DNA from: Phymatolithon calcareum
Taxonomy: Eukaryota; Rhodophyta; Florideophyceae; Hapalidiales
Length of the DNA stretch: 64,000 nt
NCBI GenBank assembly: GCA_977006965.1
Contig: OZ345367.1
Location: 1,488,001-1,552,000 of the forward strand
Direction: 5' to 3'
Program-made: the position numbers and the translations under genes
The notes under the pieces: model-generated
What the model was told of the DNA's origin: nothing
What the model saw: only the letters and a program-made list of their open reading frames with translations
Database searches by the model: none
Shown here: positions 1 to 9,310 of the stretch, piece by piece
How positions within the stretch are numbered: position 1 is the first letter of the stretch
How the letters are laid out: the number at the start of each line of letters is the position of its first letter

Positions 1-25
1 AGTAGGAACAGCCGCGGGATACCGG

Positions 26-30
26 ATTTT
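26..30. repeat. target-site duplication, left (ATTTT)
   Basis: The five bases just before the left LTR are ATTTT and the same five follow the right LTR at 8498-8502. A 5-bp duplication is normal for copia integrases. It shows that the element inserted here as a unit and has not recombined with another copy. Confidence 0.93.
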
Positions 31-830
31 TGTGGCACATATAGACATGTGCCGAGAAAAGGGCAAGTTCACACTGTGTACTGTAAGCGCCTGTGTGTAC
101 AATATGATACACGGCACTCTACTAGGGCACAAAAACATGCTCAATCATGCTCGGAGGAGTGGTCGGATGTCAAAACCTACAAGTTCATTGCGCATGTTTC
201 CGGCGAAATCGGGCGAAAGGCTTCCGAGATAATCGCAAAAACGTGATTTTCCGGGAAAAAGTAACCGAAATTCAAGATCGTCCATCACGGCCTCAAATCA
301 GCGAATGTGCACTATTTACGAAAGCTGTCATACGCATGAATTCTCATATTAATTCTGTGTAAGGCATGCCTCCTGACAGTTGGCTGACAGGAGAAGTGAC
401 ATGGGCATTGATGTGATTGGGCGAAATGACTCCGACTCCACTTGACCTAGGAGTGGAGTCATGGGGGTGATTATGGTTGGACGTTGTGATGGATCTTGAG
501 ATATGGCTGTCAGAGTGTAGTATTCCGTAGTGCAGTGAGTGCCCAAGTAGGAAATTAGTGTCAGTAATATACCTGACGCAGAATCGTCAAGGTGAAGGGG
601 AGGAGAAGATAGAACAACCGCGTAACAATAAACTTGCTTTCGTTTCTGCGCTCTGACCAGCCAAGCATACGGGACGTAGCTTGTCCGCAGTGTGACCGGG
701 AGGTCGCTGTGGAGCTAACGGTTAAGTTTTAACGCGTTTTATAATTGTTTCACGGGCAAAAGCCCCAAAAAATTTTAATTTTCGCGAAATATTTTCGACC
801 ATCTACGCGCTTGTAGCAGATTGTTCGACA
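31..830 (+). repeat. 5' LTR of the copia element
   Basis: This 800-bp direct repeat matches 7698-8497 at a constant offset of 7667. It starts TGTGGCAC and ends TTCGACA. Inside are two short inverted repeats, at 370-393 (CTCCTG / CAGGAG outer arms) and 434-460 (GACTCCACT / AGTGGAGTC). An AT-rich stretch near 735-745 (TTTTATAATT) could be the core promoter. Small ORFs inside the LTR are not supported as genes. Confidence 0.96.
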
Positions 831-842
831 CTTATAAGTCGT
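831..842 (+). other. candidate primer-binding site region
   Basis: The first bases after the 5' LTR read CTTATAAGTCGT. They do not begin with TGG, so classical priming from a tRNA 3' end is not evident. The reverse complement contains CTTATAA, which could be an anticodon loop with UAU. Copia-type elements can prime from a tRNA cut at the anticodon, so a half-tRNA primer is conceivable. The spacing to a D-stem does not fit well, so this is weak. Confidence 0.25.
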
Positions 843-897
843 TCTTAGGCTCATTGAGTTTCACGCGCGTGAAAGTGCCACATCTGCTCGCGCAAAA

Positions 898-3800
898 ATG
901 CCTAAACGCGGCCGTCGTGGTCGTGGAAAGCATGGTGGTCGAGGCGAAAATTCGAAAACTCGCGCCTTAAAGCGCGAACTGAAGTCGCTAGGCATCTTAA
1001 CGGATGACGATGTTGCTGCAGGCAACAATGGCGACGAGCAGACGTCCGAAAATCGCTCCCCGATGCGATCGGGTGGAAGCGGAGGACGAGCAGAGGGATC
1101 ATCGCAACCTTTGCGCGGTCCTGCCGACGAGGCAGGGTCAACCGATGCGGAAGAAATTCCGCATAAAAATGGCAGTGCAACTCGGCAAAGGGCCGCGCGT
1201 CCAAGCTCGTCTGCTATAGATGCTGCGAAAGTGTTACCGTTACCATCCAGTCCTTCCAGTACTGGCCCGGTGCAAATTCCGTTCGCACCAATGCCGCCGT
1301 CGCGTACACCTTCGGTGTCAGCGAGATCCAGCGGACGCTCCAGCCGTACACAAATTATTCCTCGGGATGAATATTTCACGGACGAATTCCATGCTCCATT
1401 GAGGGCTTTATTGCTCGAGATGGGACATGCATTAAGTTCTGAGGATAAGGAAATGGCTGGAGAAATGGTGATGGCGATGTTGATTTCTTCCCCTTTCTGG
1501 CATGAGGCGATACTGCAGAAAATCAATTACGTCTATGCCACATATCTGGTAAAGATGTTACAACTTGCAGGATGCATCGCCAAGGAAGACGACCAGGTTT
1601 ATGAACCTGCCACGAATTCACTCCTGGAATTCTATCGTTCGGTTGTGGATTGGAAATCGAGGCAGAAAGGTAAACCGAGCTCCGCCAGAAATGGGAATAT
1701 GGTAGATATGCCAACTTCACGAGTTGATCATCGTGGGTTTCCCATTGTACAGAGGAAGAAAGTTACCTCCGAGAAATCTAAACAGCAGAAGGTAACATCT
1801 CCGGAGAAGACGACGGCACACAAGGTCAAGAAGGAGAAGGTTAATGACCGCCAGGCAGAATTGTTTCCACCTCCTCCTCCATCCTCTTCGTCCTCGTCGA
1901 GTTCAAAGTCTTCAATTCTGTCAGCACCAAGCGTCGGTGCCTTTCAGGACTCCGATGGTCCGGATGATTCGGATTCGTCGGATTCTTCCGGGTCTAATCA
2001 ACGGGGCAAGCGTAAAGATAAACGCAAAAAGTCCCGTGCCGGAAAGAAGAAGAAAGGGAAAATGAAGGAAAACGGCGAACCCGACGATCCGGATTCATCA
2101 GACTCATCGGATTCGACGCGAAGGGGCAAGCGAAAGTATCGTCGGGATTATCATGATAAAGATAAGGATACCCATATCAGCATTGTGAAATCCATCCTTG
2201 CACATTTCGCTAAATCTGAGAATAAGTGGTCGGGACCGAAGGATTATCGCTTCACTACAGAGGATTTTATTTCCCAGTATACCGACTTGATGAATTTGCT
2301 AAATGCTCCGAGCTGGTTGAGGTTGAGTTGCGTTAAATTTGCTCTCAAAGGAGACGCCCTTGACGAGTACAATTCCAATTTTGGGCGGAAAGTCAAGCTT
2401 GGCGAATTTCGTAATGCACCCAATGCGCTAAAAGCCCTTGGGAAGAGCCTCGAAACATCTGAGTACAAGGCAATCATCAAGCATCAATGGACTACAATGA
2501 CTCTTGCCGATACCAGAGACGCTAGTGATACTACTTTGATGGCTTTCGGAAAACTTGTGCGCAGAGCACAGAAATTACAACGAAAACTCGGTGCCGACTA
2601 CAAATCGGACTCGCTTCTGTGTGATTTCTACCGACGTGCCTTGCAAAACGAGAGCTTCTGGGCTTACGTTGACGATTCGGCTGATAAAATCTCGTCCAAA
2701 AAACTCCAAGGAAAAATCGAGTTGGCAATTGCGAAGGAAAAAAGTTTACTTTCTTCGAAAAGAGGTATTCGTGGACGAAATTTCGCTGAATCGTTAACTG
2801 CTGCCATCGATACTCGTCGTTGGGGTCAAAGTGATCGTCGGAGATTACCACCCAAGGATGATAAACCTGGGAAAAATCCTAAGTATAGGGATGGATCCAC
2901 CATGTTGTGTACCGGGTGTGGCTCTCCGGATCATTTCTTCGGAAAATGCACTAATCCAGACAAGGTGGCTTTTCGTGAAAAGAGGCTTGCAGAAATTGCT
3001 AGTGTGAAGTCTAAAAGGCAAGGGGATTTTCTCCGTTCATATTGCATGCAACTTGAGGAAGGAAATACCTCCGCCAATGATGGAAGTGTAAATGATGAGG
3101 AAGAAGGCCACGTCTCGTTTAACATCGATGATGTTAGAGAAATTGCCGGGGAATTAGCAGAGCATTTGGACGAATCCATGTTCATGGAATCTTGGGACAA
3201 TAATGATGACGGGGAGCACTCAATGTTTTTGGAGTGTATGGATAATCAGACACGACATACGTTCTTCGGAAAAACCACCGGAAATTTCAGTCGTAAGAAT
3301 CGTGATTCATCTCCATCATCTGTGTTCCAGAAACCCCAAGGAAAAAATTCGCCAAGGTATCCAAGTCATTTCTTTCCTGGAATAATGATCGACAACGGCT
3401 CGACCGGTTCACTTTGTGGTGTTTCCCAGCTTGAGGCGTACAGAAATTTCACCGGTAACCCTACACCGATGAAAAAGCTAAAAGGGCATTATGCTGTTTC
3501 TGCTCATGGAGGCTCTGAATGTATTGGTGTTGCAACATTTAAATTTCCGTACGGCATGTCAGTTCTTGAATTTGATGCTCCAATAGTCAAGGACGCCGAT
3601 TTTCCGTTAATTCTTGGGCTTCGTGAACAGGACAAACTTGGAACTCATGGTGCCAATCAAGTGGAAAACACAATTCGCTTCGGAAAAGGACCTCCGCTAA
3701 AAATTATTCGAGACCTTGGACATCTCTGGTTGAGGTGGAATTATGACGAGGAATGTCTTTTCACAGAGATGGAGCTTCGAAAACTCCATTTCAGATTCGG

Positions 3801-6765
3801 TCATCCAGGGATTAAGCGAATGCACGATTTTCTTAAGCGAGTGAAGCCTGAGGAAATCGACAGTGATACTCGAAAAATGTTGGCGGATATCCAAGCTCGT
3901 TGCCGAGAATGCCAATTTCTAGCGCCAAAACCGTACATCGTACAAGTTGCCGTGCCTCGTGATGACTTGGTGTTCAATAGTGAAGTTGTTGTGGACATCA
4001 TGTACATTCAAGGAAAATCGGTTTTACATGCGGTGGACCGTGCTACACATTATCAGGCTGCACGTTTTCTCGAAAGTGACTCAACGGAATGCATTTGGCG
4101 AACGTTCATGGAAATGTGGGTGTTAATTTATTTGGGTGCTCCAGATAATTTACGCCATGACCAAGGTGTTCAATTCGTTTCTCCTCGCTTTCAAGCAATG
4201 GCAGCTGAAGCAGGAATTACCTGCCGACCGGTTGGTATCGAAGCTCCCCATGCAATGGGTGTTGGCGAGAGATATCATTCACCGTTACGTCGAACATTCC
4301 TGAAATTGCAACAAACATACGGAATGAAACCGCTTGGCGTGGATGTTGAACCAGGAGAAGAGGCTGAAGCAGAAACAGATGCTTCGAAAAAGAAGAAGCC
4401 GAAAAAAGCCACAAGAAAGTTAGGCGTAAATGACAACTACCTTCTGGCAATTTCGGTAATGTGTGTGAATTCCACGGTCGGTCCCGAAGGGATTTGCCCA
4501 ACGTTGTTGGTTTTTGGCGCGATGCCAAAATTACCTTTACCTCGTGACGCACCAGGAGCAGTTCCACAGTCCGAAAGAATGAAGATTCTGCATACGGCTC
4601 GTGAGGAATACATTTCTCTGGTGGCAAAAATGCGACTTCGACAAGCCGAAAAAGCATTTATTCCACGAACTCCTCCGACAACTCTCGAATTTGGCGAAAA
4701 AATACTCGTTTATCGTGACACGACGAAGCGATGGGAGCCCCGAATCTTTATTTCTCGAGATGAACACTCCATCATTGTGCAAGAACCCGATGGTAGTGTC
4801 CAACCTTATGCAATTCAGCGTGTCAGCGAGTTGAAAGAGGGCATATATTTACCGAGACCTGACCTTTATGGAATTTCTGGGGATGCTGACAAAGATGATG
4901 AACGCATTCCGGAGGAAAAAGAAAATTTTCCAGGTGGGAAAACCGATGAAAGAATTCCTGAACTGCCGGAATTAGATTTATCGGACACCGAAATTACCGT
5001 TCAAGTGGATCCCAGTACCGGCGACATCATTCCTGACCAGACTCCGATGCCAATAATTTCGCGCGAGCCGGATGAGGAAATTGACAATCTTCCAGCCATC
5101 TCTGAGTTCGACGAAATTGCATACATCGATGTTCCGAATTGCTCCATTGTCGATTCGTTGGATGAGGATGAAACGAAATTAGGATTTCTCTTCGACGAAA
5201 GCATGCATTCTGTGGTTCTCGACGCCAAAGATCCACAGAGGAACGAGTTCGGAACGGCAATTGATGATGAGGTAAAGGGTCTTTTTGAGAGAGACACTTT
5301 TCAAAAAGTTCGAAAATCTTCATTTTCGAAGGACGAACGTCGGCACCTCACCATCATGAAAGCCAAATTTGTGCTTGCCATCAAGGATCCTGGAACACCT
5401 GATGAGCGCCAGAAAGCACGACTTGTTGTACAAGCCATTGGCAGCAAGGATAGGGACAAGAATATGTTGTTTACATATTCCCCGACTGTTACTCGCTCAT
5501 CTGTTCGAGTGATGCTCACCGTGGCAGCCGGGATGGAATTGCCAATTTACCTTCGTGACATCAGTCAAGCTTACGTTTCTACGGAGTCTAAACTGTTACG
5601 TCAAGTCTATGTCACGCCTCCGCGTGAGCTTGGTATTGACGACGATGTTTTGTGGCTCGTAAAACGTCCGCTCTATGGGCTACCGGAAAGCGGATTGTTA
5701 TGGTTTGAGACGTATGTTGGCCACCACAAGGACGTTCTCAATATGAAGAGCATGGAAGCTGATCCATGCCTTCTCTACCGCCACAATTCAGGAGGGAAAT
5801 TGGACGGATTGGTGTGTCTGCAGGTGGACGACTCGATCGGTGCTGGCAGTAGCGAATTTCTACACGAAGAGGAGCTGAGATCGAAGCGCTTCAAAACGCA
5901 CGCTCGTAAACTACTGGAGGACGGAAGTGAGCTAAAGTTCAACGGGCAGCACCTCATCCGGAAAGGGAAGCTCATTATGGTGCATCAGCATCCATATGTG
6001 GAACGCATGCCAGATGAACCGATTGTGCGCACGCCTGACTCACTCTCATCTAATCGTGGTCGCGCAGCTTACGTTACCGCATGCACTCGTCCGGACGCGG
6101 CATGTTCTGTGAACCAACTCGCGCAAACCCCCGCAGATACAGCTGAAGAGCTGGACTACAAGCGGATGGACGAGACGTTTGGGCGCATGAAGGCGGTAAA
6201 GTACGAGTTAGTTTACGGTAACGTAGACCTCTCTACCGCTGAAGTACATGTATTCGCTGACGCGTCTTTCGCCACGAATCGGGACCTGACGTCCCAGCTC
6301 GGATACGTGATCGTACTCGTCGACGGCAAACACGCATGCTCAATCCTAGCGTGGTCGTCGGTAAAATGCAAAAGAGTTACGAGGTCAGTGTTGGCAGCAG
6401 AACTCTACGCAATTGCTCATGGGTACGATGCAGGTTTCGCTCTGGTTCATACATTAAGTGTACTGTTGTCAAGGCGGCTCGCGCTTCGCGTATTCACCGA
6501 CTCCCGCACGCTCTTTGAGTCTATTGTCACGCTACGTTCGATGACGGAGAAGCGTCTCCTCATCGACATCGCGGGACTCCGCGAGGCGTATCGCAATGGA
6601 GAGCTGGAGAACCTAGGGTGGATACGCAGCGAGCACAACATCGCGGACGCACTGACAAAAGACAAAAAGGTTAGTGCGCTGCACCGCATGCTCGCCAGCG
6701 CGACACTTCGGACTCCTGTTGAACAATGGATCACCGAAGGGGAAATCCCGAAACGTGAACACTAA
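898..6765 (+). CDS. copia Gag-Pol polyprotein, intact
   Basis: This single 1955-codon ORF encodes all proteins needed for retrotransposition. The N-terminus is basic and low-complexity (MPKRGRRGRG, Ser and Lys tracts). A gag zinc knuckle CTGCGSPDHFFGKC (CX2CX4HX4C) is near residue 670. A protease motif IDNGSTG is near 830. The integrase HHCC finger lies at about 965-1005 and its core acidic residues near 1031 (VVDIMY), 1087 (HDQGVQ) and 1123 (GVGERYH). Reverse transcriptase follows, with YGLPESG and LQVDD near 1642, then RNase H (VFADASF, AAELYAIA, HNIADALTK). PR-INT-RT-RH order defines copia. The ATG at 898 follows the LTR by 67 bp. Gag and Pol share one frame with no visible frameshift, so their ratio must be set another way. 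The RT box is LQVDD where many relatives have YVDD. Confidence 0.97.
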   Translation: MPKRGRRGRGKHGGRGENSKTRALKRELKSLGILTDDDVAAGNNGDEQTSENRSPMRSGGSGGRAEGSSQPLRGPADEAGSTDAEEIPHKNGSATRQRAARPSSSAIDAAKVLPLPSSPSSTGPVQIPFAPMPPSRTPSVSARSSGRSSRTQIIPRDEYFTDEFHAPLRALLLEMGHALSSEDKEMAGEMVMAMLISSPFWHEAILQKINYVYATYLVKMLQLAGCIAKEDDQVYEPATNSLLEFYRSVVDWKSRQKGKPSSARNGNMVDMPTSRVDHRGFPIVQRKKVTSEKSKQQKVTSPEKTTAHKVKKEKVNDRQAELFPPPPPSSSSSSSSKSSILSAPSVGAFQDSDGPDDSDSSDSSGSNQRGKRKDKRKKSRAGKKKKGKMKENGEPDDPDSSDSSDSTRRGKRKYRRDYHDKDKDTHISIVKSILAHFAKSENKWSGPKDYRFTTEDFISQYTDLMNLLNAPSWLRLSCVKFALKGDALDEYNSNFGRKVKLGEFRNAPNALKALGKSLETSEYKAIIKHQWTTMTLADTRDASDTTLMAFGKLVRRAQKLQRKLGADYKSDSLLCDFYRRALQNESFWAYVDDSADKISSKKLQGKIELAIAKEKSLLSSKRGIRGRNFAESLTAAIDTRRWGQSDRRRLPPKDDKPGKNPKYRDGSTMLCTGCGSPDHFFGKCTNPDKVAFREKRLAEIASVKSKRQGDFLRSYCMQLEEGNTSANDGSVNDEEEGHVSFNIDDVREIAGELAEHLDESMFMESWDNNDDGEHSMFLECMDNQTRHTFFGKTTGNFSRKNRDSSPSSVFQKPQGKNSPRYPSHFFPGIMIDNGSTGSLCGVSQLEAYRNFTGNPTPMKKLKGHYAVSAHGGSECIGVATFKFPYGMSVLEFDAPIVKDADFPLILGLREQDKLGTHGANQVENTIRFGKGPPLKIIRDLGHLWLRWNYDEECLFTEMELRKLHFRFGHPGIKRMHDFLKRVKPEEIDSDTRKMLADIQARCRECQFLAPKPYIVQVAVPRDDLVFNSEVVVDIMYIQGKSVLHAVDRATHYQAARFLESDSTECIWRTFMEMWVLIYLGAPDNLRHDQGVQFVSPRFQAMAAEAGITCRPVGIEAPHAMGVGERYHSPLRRTFLKLQQTYGMKPLGVDVEPGEEAEAETDASKKKKPKKATRKLGVNDNYLLAISVMCVNSTVGPEGICPTLLVFGAMPKLPLPRDAPGAVPQSERMKILHTAREEYISLVAKMRLRQAEKAFIPRTPPTTLEFGEKILVYRDTTKRWEPRIFISRDEHSIIVQEPDGSVQPYAIQRVSELKEGIYLPRPDLYGISGDADKDDERIPEEKENFPGGKTDERIPELPELDLSDTEITVQVDPSTGDIIPDQTPMPIISREPDEEIDNLPAISEFDEIAYIDVPNCSIVDSLDEDETKLGFLFDESMHSVVLDAKDPQRNEFGTAIDDEVKGLFERDTFQKVRKSSFSKDERRHLTIMKAKFVLAIKDPGTPDERQKARLVVQAIGSKDRDKNMLFTYSPTVTRSSVRVMLTVAAGMELPIYLRDISQAYVSTESKLLRQVYVTPPRELGIDDDVLWLVKRPLYGLPESGLLWFETYVGHHKDVLNMKSMEADPCLLYRHNSGGKLDGLVCLQVDDSIGAGSSEFLHEEELRSKRFKTHARKLLEDGSELKFNGQHLIRKGKLIMVHQHPYVERMPDEPIVRTPDSLSSNRGRAAYVTACTRPDAACSVNQLAQTPADTAEELDYKRMDETFGRMKAVKYELVYGNVDLSTAEVHVFADASFATNRDLTSQLGYVIVLVDGKHACSILAWSSVKCKRVTRSVLAAELYAIAHGYDAGFALVHTLSVLLSRRLALRVFTDSRTLFESIVTLRSMTEKRLLIDIAGLREAYRNGELENLGWIRSEHNIADALTKDKKVSALHRMLASATLRTPVEQWITEGEIPKREH

Positions 6766-6911
6766 CCGCACGCATGAAAGGAAAGGTTAGTTGTCGCGGA
6801 GGAAGGGAATTGAGTTGATAATGGGAAATACAATCGCATATTTGTAAAAGAGGATTCGTTTACGCATGAAAGGGACCCCATGGATAAGCAGCAGCTATTT
6901 AACACGTCACA

Positions 6912-7478
6912 TTACGCAAGGAAGGCATCGAAAAACCTGTCGACGTCGTCATTATCCACATGACGGTTTCCATCGTCATCACGATATACCGATATGTCGT
7001 CATCGTCATCATCATCATCCCGGTCGTCAACATTCGCCATGACGATTCCATCGTTCGGCTCGCGCTCGAGCACCTCGACATCGCTCCTTTCGCTATTTCC
7101 GATATCGCCTGCAGCAAGCACAACGTTGTCATCACCTCCGCGCTCATCACGACGCACATCAATGCTCTGGTCATGAAGCGCTTCCTGCTCACGCAACCAA
7201 GAACGCGTGACGGGGCGCGGGGGATCGGGCAGGTCGTGTTGCGGAAGTGCCGGATAAAGTTTCCGACATCGCCCCCGCAATATTTTTGCTTCGTGCCTCG
7301 CAGCCCGCACTGGATCTCCCCGACGCTCCCGGTATATTCGCGGGAAAAGCTTGTTCGCTCTGCGCGCTGCATTGGCCCAACGGGGATCACGAACAACGCG
7401 TACAGGGAGAGGCCACACGGCAGAGGAAAAGGGGGGCGAAATGATCAGGCGATAATCTCGGCGGGCACGCGACGTCAT
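6912..7478 (-). CDS. antisense acidic ORF in the copia 3' region
   Basis: Between the pol stop and the 3' LTR the minus strand is open for 188 codons from an ATG at 7478 (208 codons from a GTG at 7538). The protein is Arg-rich in its first half and ends in an acidic tail with a run of eight Asp. No family is recognised. The plus strand is also open here (6960-7565), so this could be compositional chance. Some LTR elements are known to carry antisense ORFs downstream of pol, which makes it worth noting. Confidence 0.3.
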   Translation of the reverse strand: MTSRARRDYRLIISPPFSSAVWPLPVRVVRDPRWANAARRANKLFPRIYRERRGDPVRAARHEAKILRGRCRKLYPALPQHDLPDPPRPVTRSWLREQEALHDQSIDVRRDERGGDDNVVLAAGDIGNSERSDVEVLEREPNDGIVMANVDDRDDDDDDDDISVYRDDDGNRHVDNDDVDRFFDAFLA

Positions 7479-7677
7479 CGCGATAGCAGACTGCAACGCA
7501 GGCCGGACAGGGCGAAACCGATGACCGGAAAAGCACACGGTAAAGGAAAGAGGTTGATCAGATGAAAAAGTGTCAAACGTGCACTGCGATCAACCAGCAG
7601 CAGCTCATGCAACAGCAATGGAACAAGTAGCGACAGACCGACTGCGACCCGAACCATCGACACTGATGAAGTTGGTT

Positions 7678-7699
7678 CACTTGCCCTTTGGGGCAAGTG
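7678..7699. repeat. hairpin abutting the 3' LTR
   Basis: CACTTGCCC (7678-7686) and GGGCAAGTG (7691-7699) are perfect 9-bp arms around a 4-base loop. The right arm runs two bases into the 3' LTR. A polypurine tract is expected here, but only the short GGGGCAAG is present. Confidence 0.7.
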
Positions 7700-8497
7700 T
7701 GGCACATATAGACATGTGCCGAGAAAAGGGCAAGTTCACACTGTGTACTGTAAGCGCCTGTGTGTACAATATGATACACGGCACTCTACTAGGGCACAAA
7801 AACATGCTCAATCATGCTCGGAGGAGTGGTCGGATGTCAAAACCTACAAGTTCATTGCGCATGTTTCCGGCGAAATCGGGCGAAAGGCTTCCGAGATAAT
7901 CGCAAAAACGTGATTTTCCGGGAAAAAGTAACCGAAATTCAAGATCGTCCATCACGGCCTCAAATCAGCGAATGTGCACTATTTACGAAAGCTGTCATAC
8001 GCATGAATTCTCATATTAATTCTGTGTAAGGCATGCCTCCTGACAGTTGGCTGACAGGAGAAGTGACATGGGCATTGATGTGATTGGGCGAAATGACTCC
8101 GACTCCACTTGACCTAGGAGTGGAGTCATGGGGGTGATTATGGTTGGACGTTGTGATGGATCTTGAGATATGGCTGTCAGAGTGTAGTATTCCGTAGTGC
8201 AGTGAGTGCCCAAGTAGGAAATTAGTGTCAGTAATATACCTGACGCAGAATCGTCAAGGTGAAGGGGAGGAGAAGATAGAACAACCGCGTAACAATAAAC
8301 TTGCTTTCGTTTCTGCGCTCTGACCAGCCAAGCATACGGGACGTAGCTTGTCCGCAGTGTGACCGGGAGGTCGCTGTGGAGCTAACGGTTAAGTTTTAAC
8401 GCGTTTTATAATTGTTTCACGGGCAAAAGCCCCAAAAAATTTTAATTTTCGCGAAATATTTTCGACCATCTACGCGCTTGTAGCAGATTGTTCGACA
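7698..8497 (+). repeat. 3' LTR of the copia element
   Basis: This copy of 31-830 shows no difference on visual comparison. It ends TTCGACA at 8497 and is followed directly by the second ATTTT. Confidence 0.96.
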
Positions 8498-8502
8498 ATT
8501 TT
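8498..8502. repeat. target-site duplication, right (ATTTT)
   Basis: Matches 26-30. Removing 31-8502 restores an uninterrupted pre-insertion sequence. Confidence 0.93.
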
Positions 8503-8640
8503 CGCCAGCCCCAAAAAATTATTATGATACAAGTTTTTACTGTATCCGATGGTATATCATAACAATAACGCACCGCATCCGCCCCGCGTTGTCCTTGATC
8601 CCGGTCCCAACGTGAGATTTCGTTGAGCCCACCACGTGCA

Positions 8641-9310
8641 ATGGGTTTTGGGGCGTGCACGAAGAAAGTTCGTCGAATTCGTCGCAGGCCAAAAAATGCT
8701 CCTCCTCTCTCGGAGGAATTTATTGAGAAACGTGTTCATTGCGAGTCGTTTTATTGGAATGCGTCTAGCGCTGTGATGAAAGTAAGTCACTCTGCGGATT
8801 TCACTGCAGCGCCTATCGCGAATTCAGCCTGTTGAGTCGGTTCTAACAGAAAGAATGAACAGACTGCTTGTCTATCATTGTTTTTTGTCGTTGAAAGTCC
8901 TCGGCGTCTCGCGGCATTAATGGCACGACAACCGGAAGTTCGTTGGCCCGAAACTCTTTTCCATTCTTTCAGAACCGACTGAGCAGTTTGTCTAACATTT
9001 GCCTCCACTCCATTTTCAATATCTTCCGCAGCCCAAACCACTTAGCAATTGTTCCCGTTTTGGGTATCGTCTCTGTGCCTGCAATCATCATTATTATGAC
9101 CACAAAGGAGGATTCAACGGCCGTTCATCCGTCCACGATTCTTCATCGTCCCCGGCGATTAACAATTTTGAACCTTCTAAGCTCACCGTATCTGAAGGAA
9201 AGCTTGAAAATGCAGTGCCTGAGCGAAAACAGCGAAAATGGTTTTGGTTCTTTTCACCATTGGCCGCTCGTTGCGAGCTCCTCGTATTTATTCTAGAAAT
9301 TCTTCTATAG
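8641..9310 (+). CDS. possible two-exon gene, unknown function
   Basis: An ATG at 8641 opens 47 codons of basic protein (MGFGACTKKVRRIRRR...) that stops exactly at a strong 5' splice site, GTAAGT at 8782-8787. Two acceptors follow: a pyrimidine-rich TTCTTTCAG ending at 8972 and CTTCCGCAG ending at 9031. Using the second keeps phase 0 and continues 92 codons to a stop at 9310, with a hydrophobic C-terminus (WFWFF...LLVFILEILL). Using the first gives a different frame ending at 9296. No domain is recognised. Support rests only on the splice-like signals. Confidence 0.3.
8833..8985. repeat. imperfect inverted repeat
   Basis: GAGTCGGTTCT..AGAAAGAATG near 8834-8858 is matched in reverse by CATTCTTTC-AGAACCGACT near 8962-8981. 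The arms are about 20-25 bp with small gaps. It may be a remnant of a small inverted-repeat element, and it lies in the proposed intron of the 8641 gene. Confidence 0.4.

Larger units (their letters stand above)
31..8497 (+). mobile_element. complete Ty1/copia LTR retrotransposon
   Basis: The element has two 800-bp LTRs (31-830 and 7698-8497) that start with TG and end with CA. They appear identical by eye, and every ORF inside them translates to the same protein. The 5-bp duplication ATTTT flanks both ends. The interior carries one uninterrupted gag-pol ORF with domains in copia order (protease, integrase, reverse transcriptase, RNase H). Identical LTRs plus an open ORF imply a very recent insertion that may still be active. 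About 930 bp of non-pol sequence lies between the pol stop and the right LTR. Confidence 0.97.

Noticed and set aside
861-6734. Minus-strand ORFs opposite gag-pol
   Set aside because: They are shadows of the long plus-strand frame with skewed composition and no motifs.
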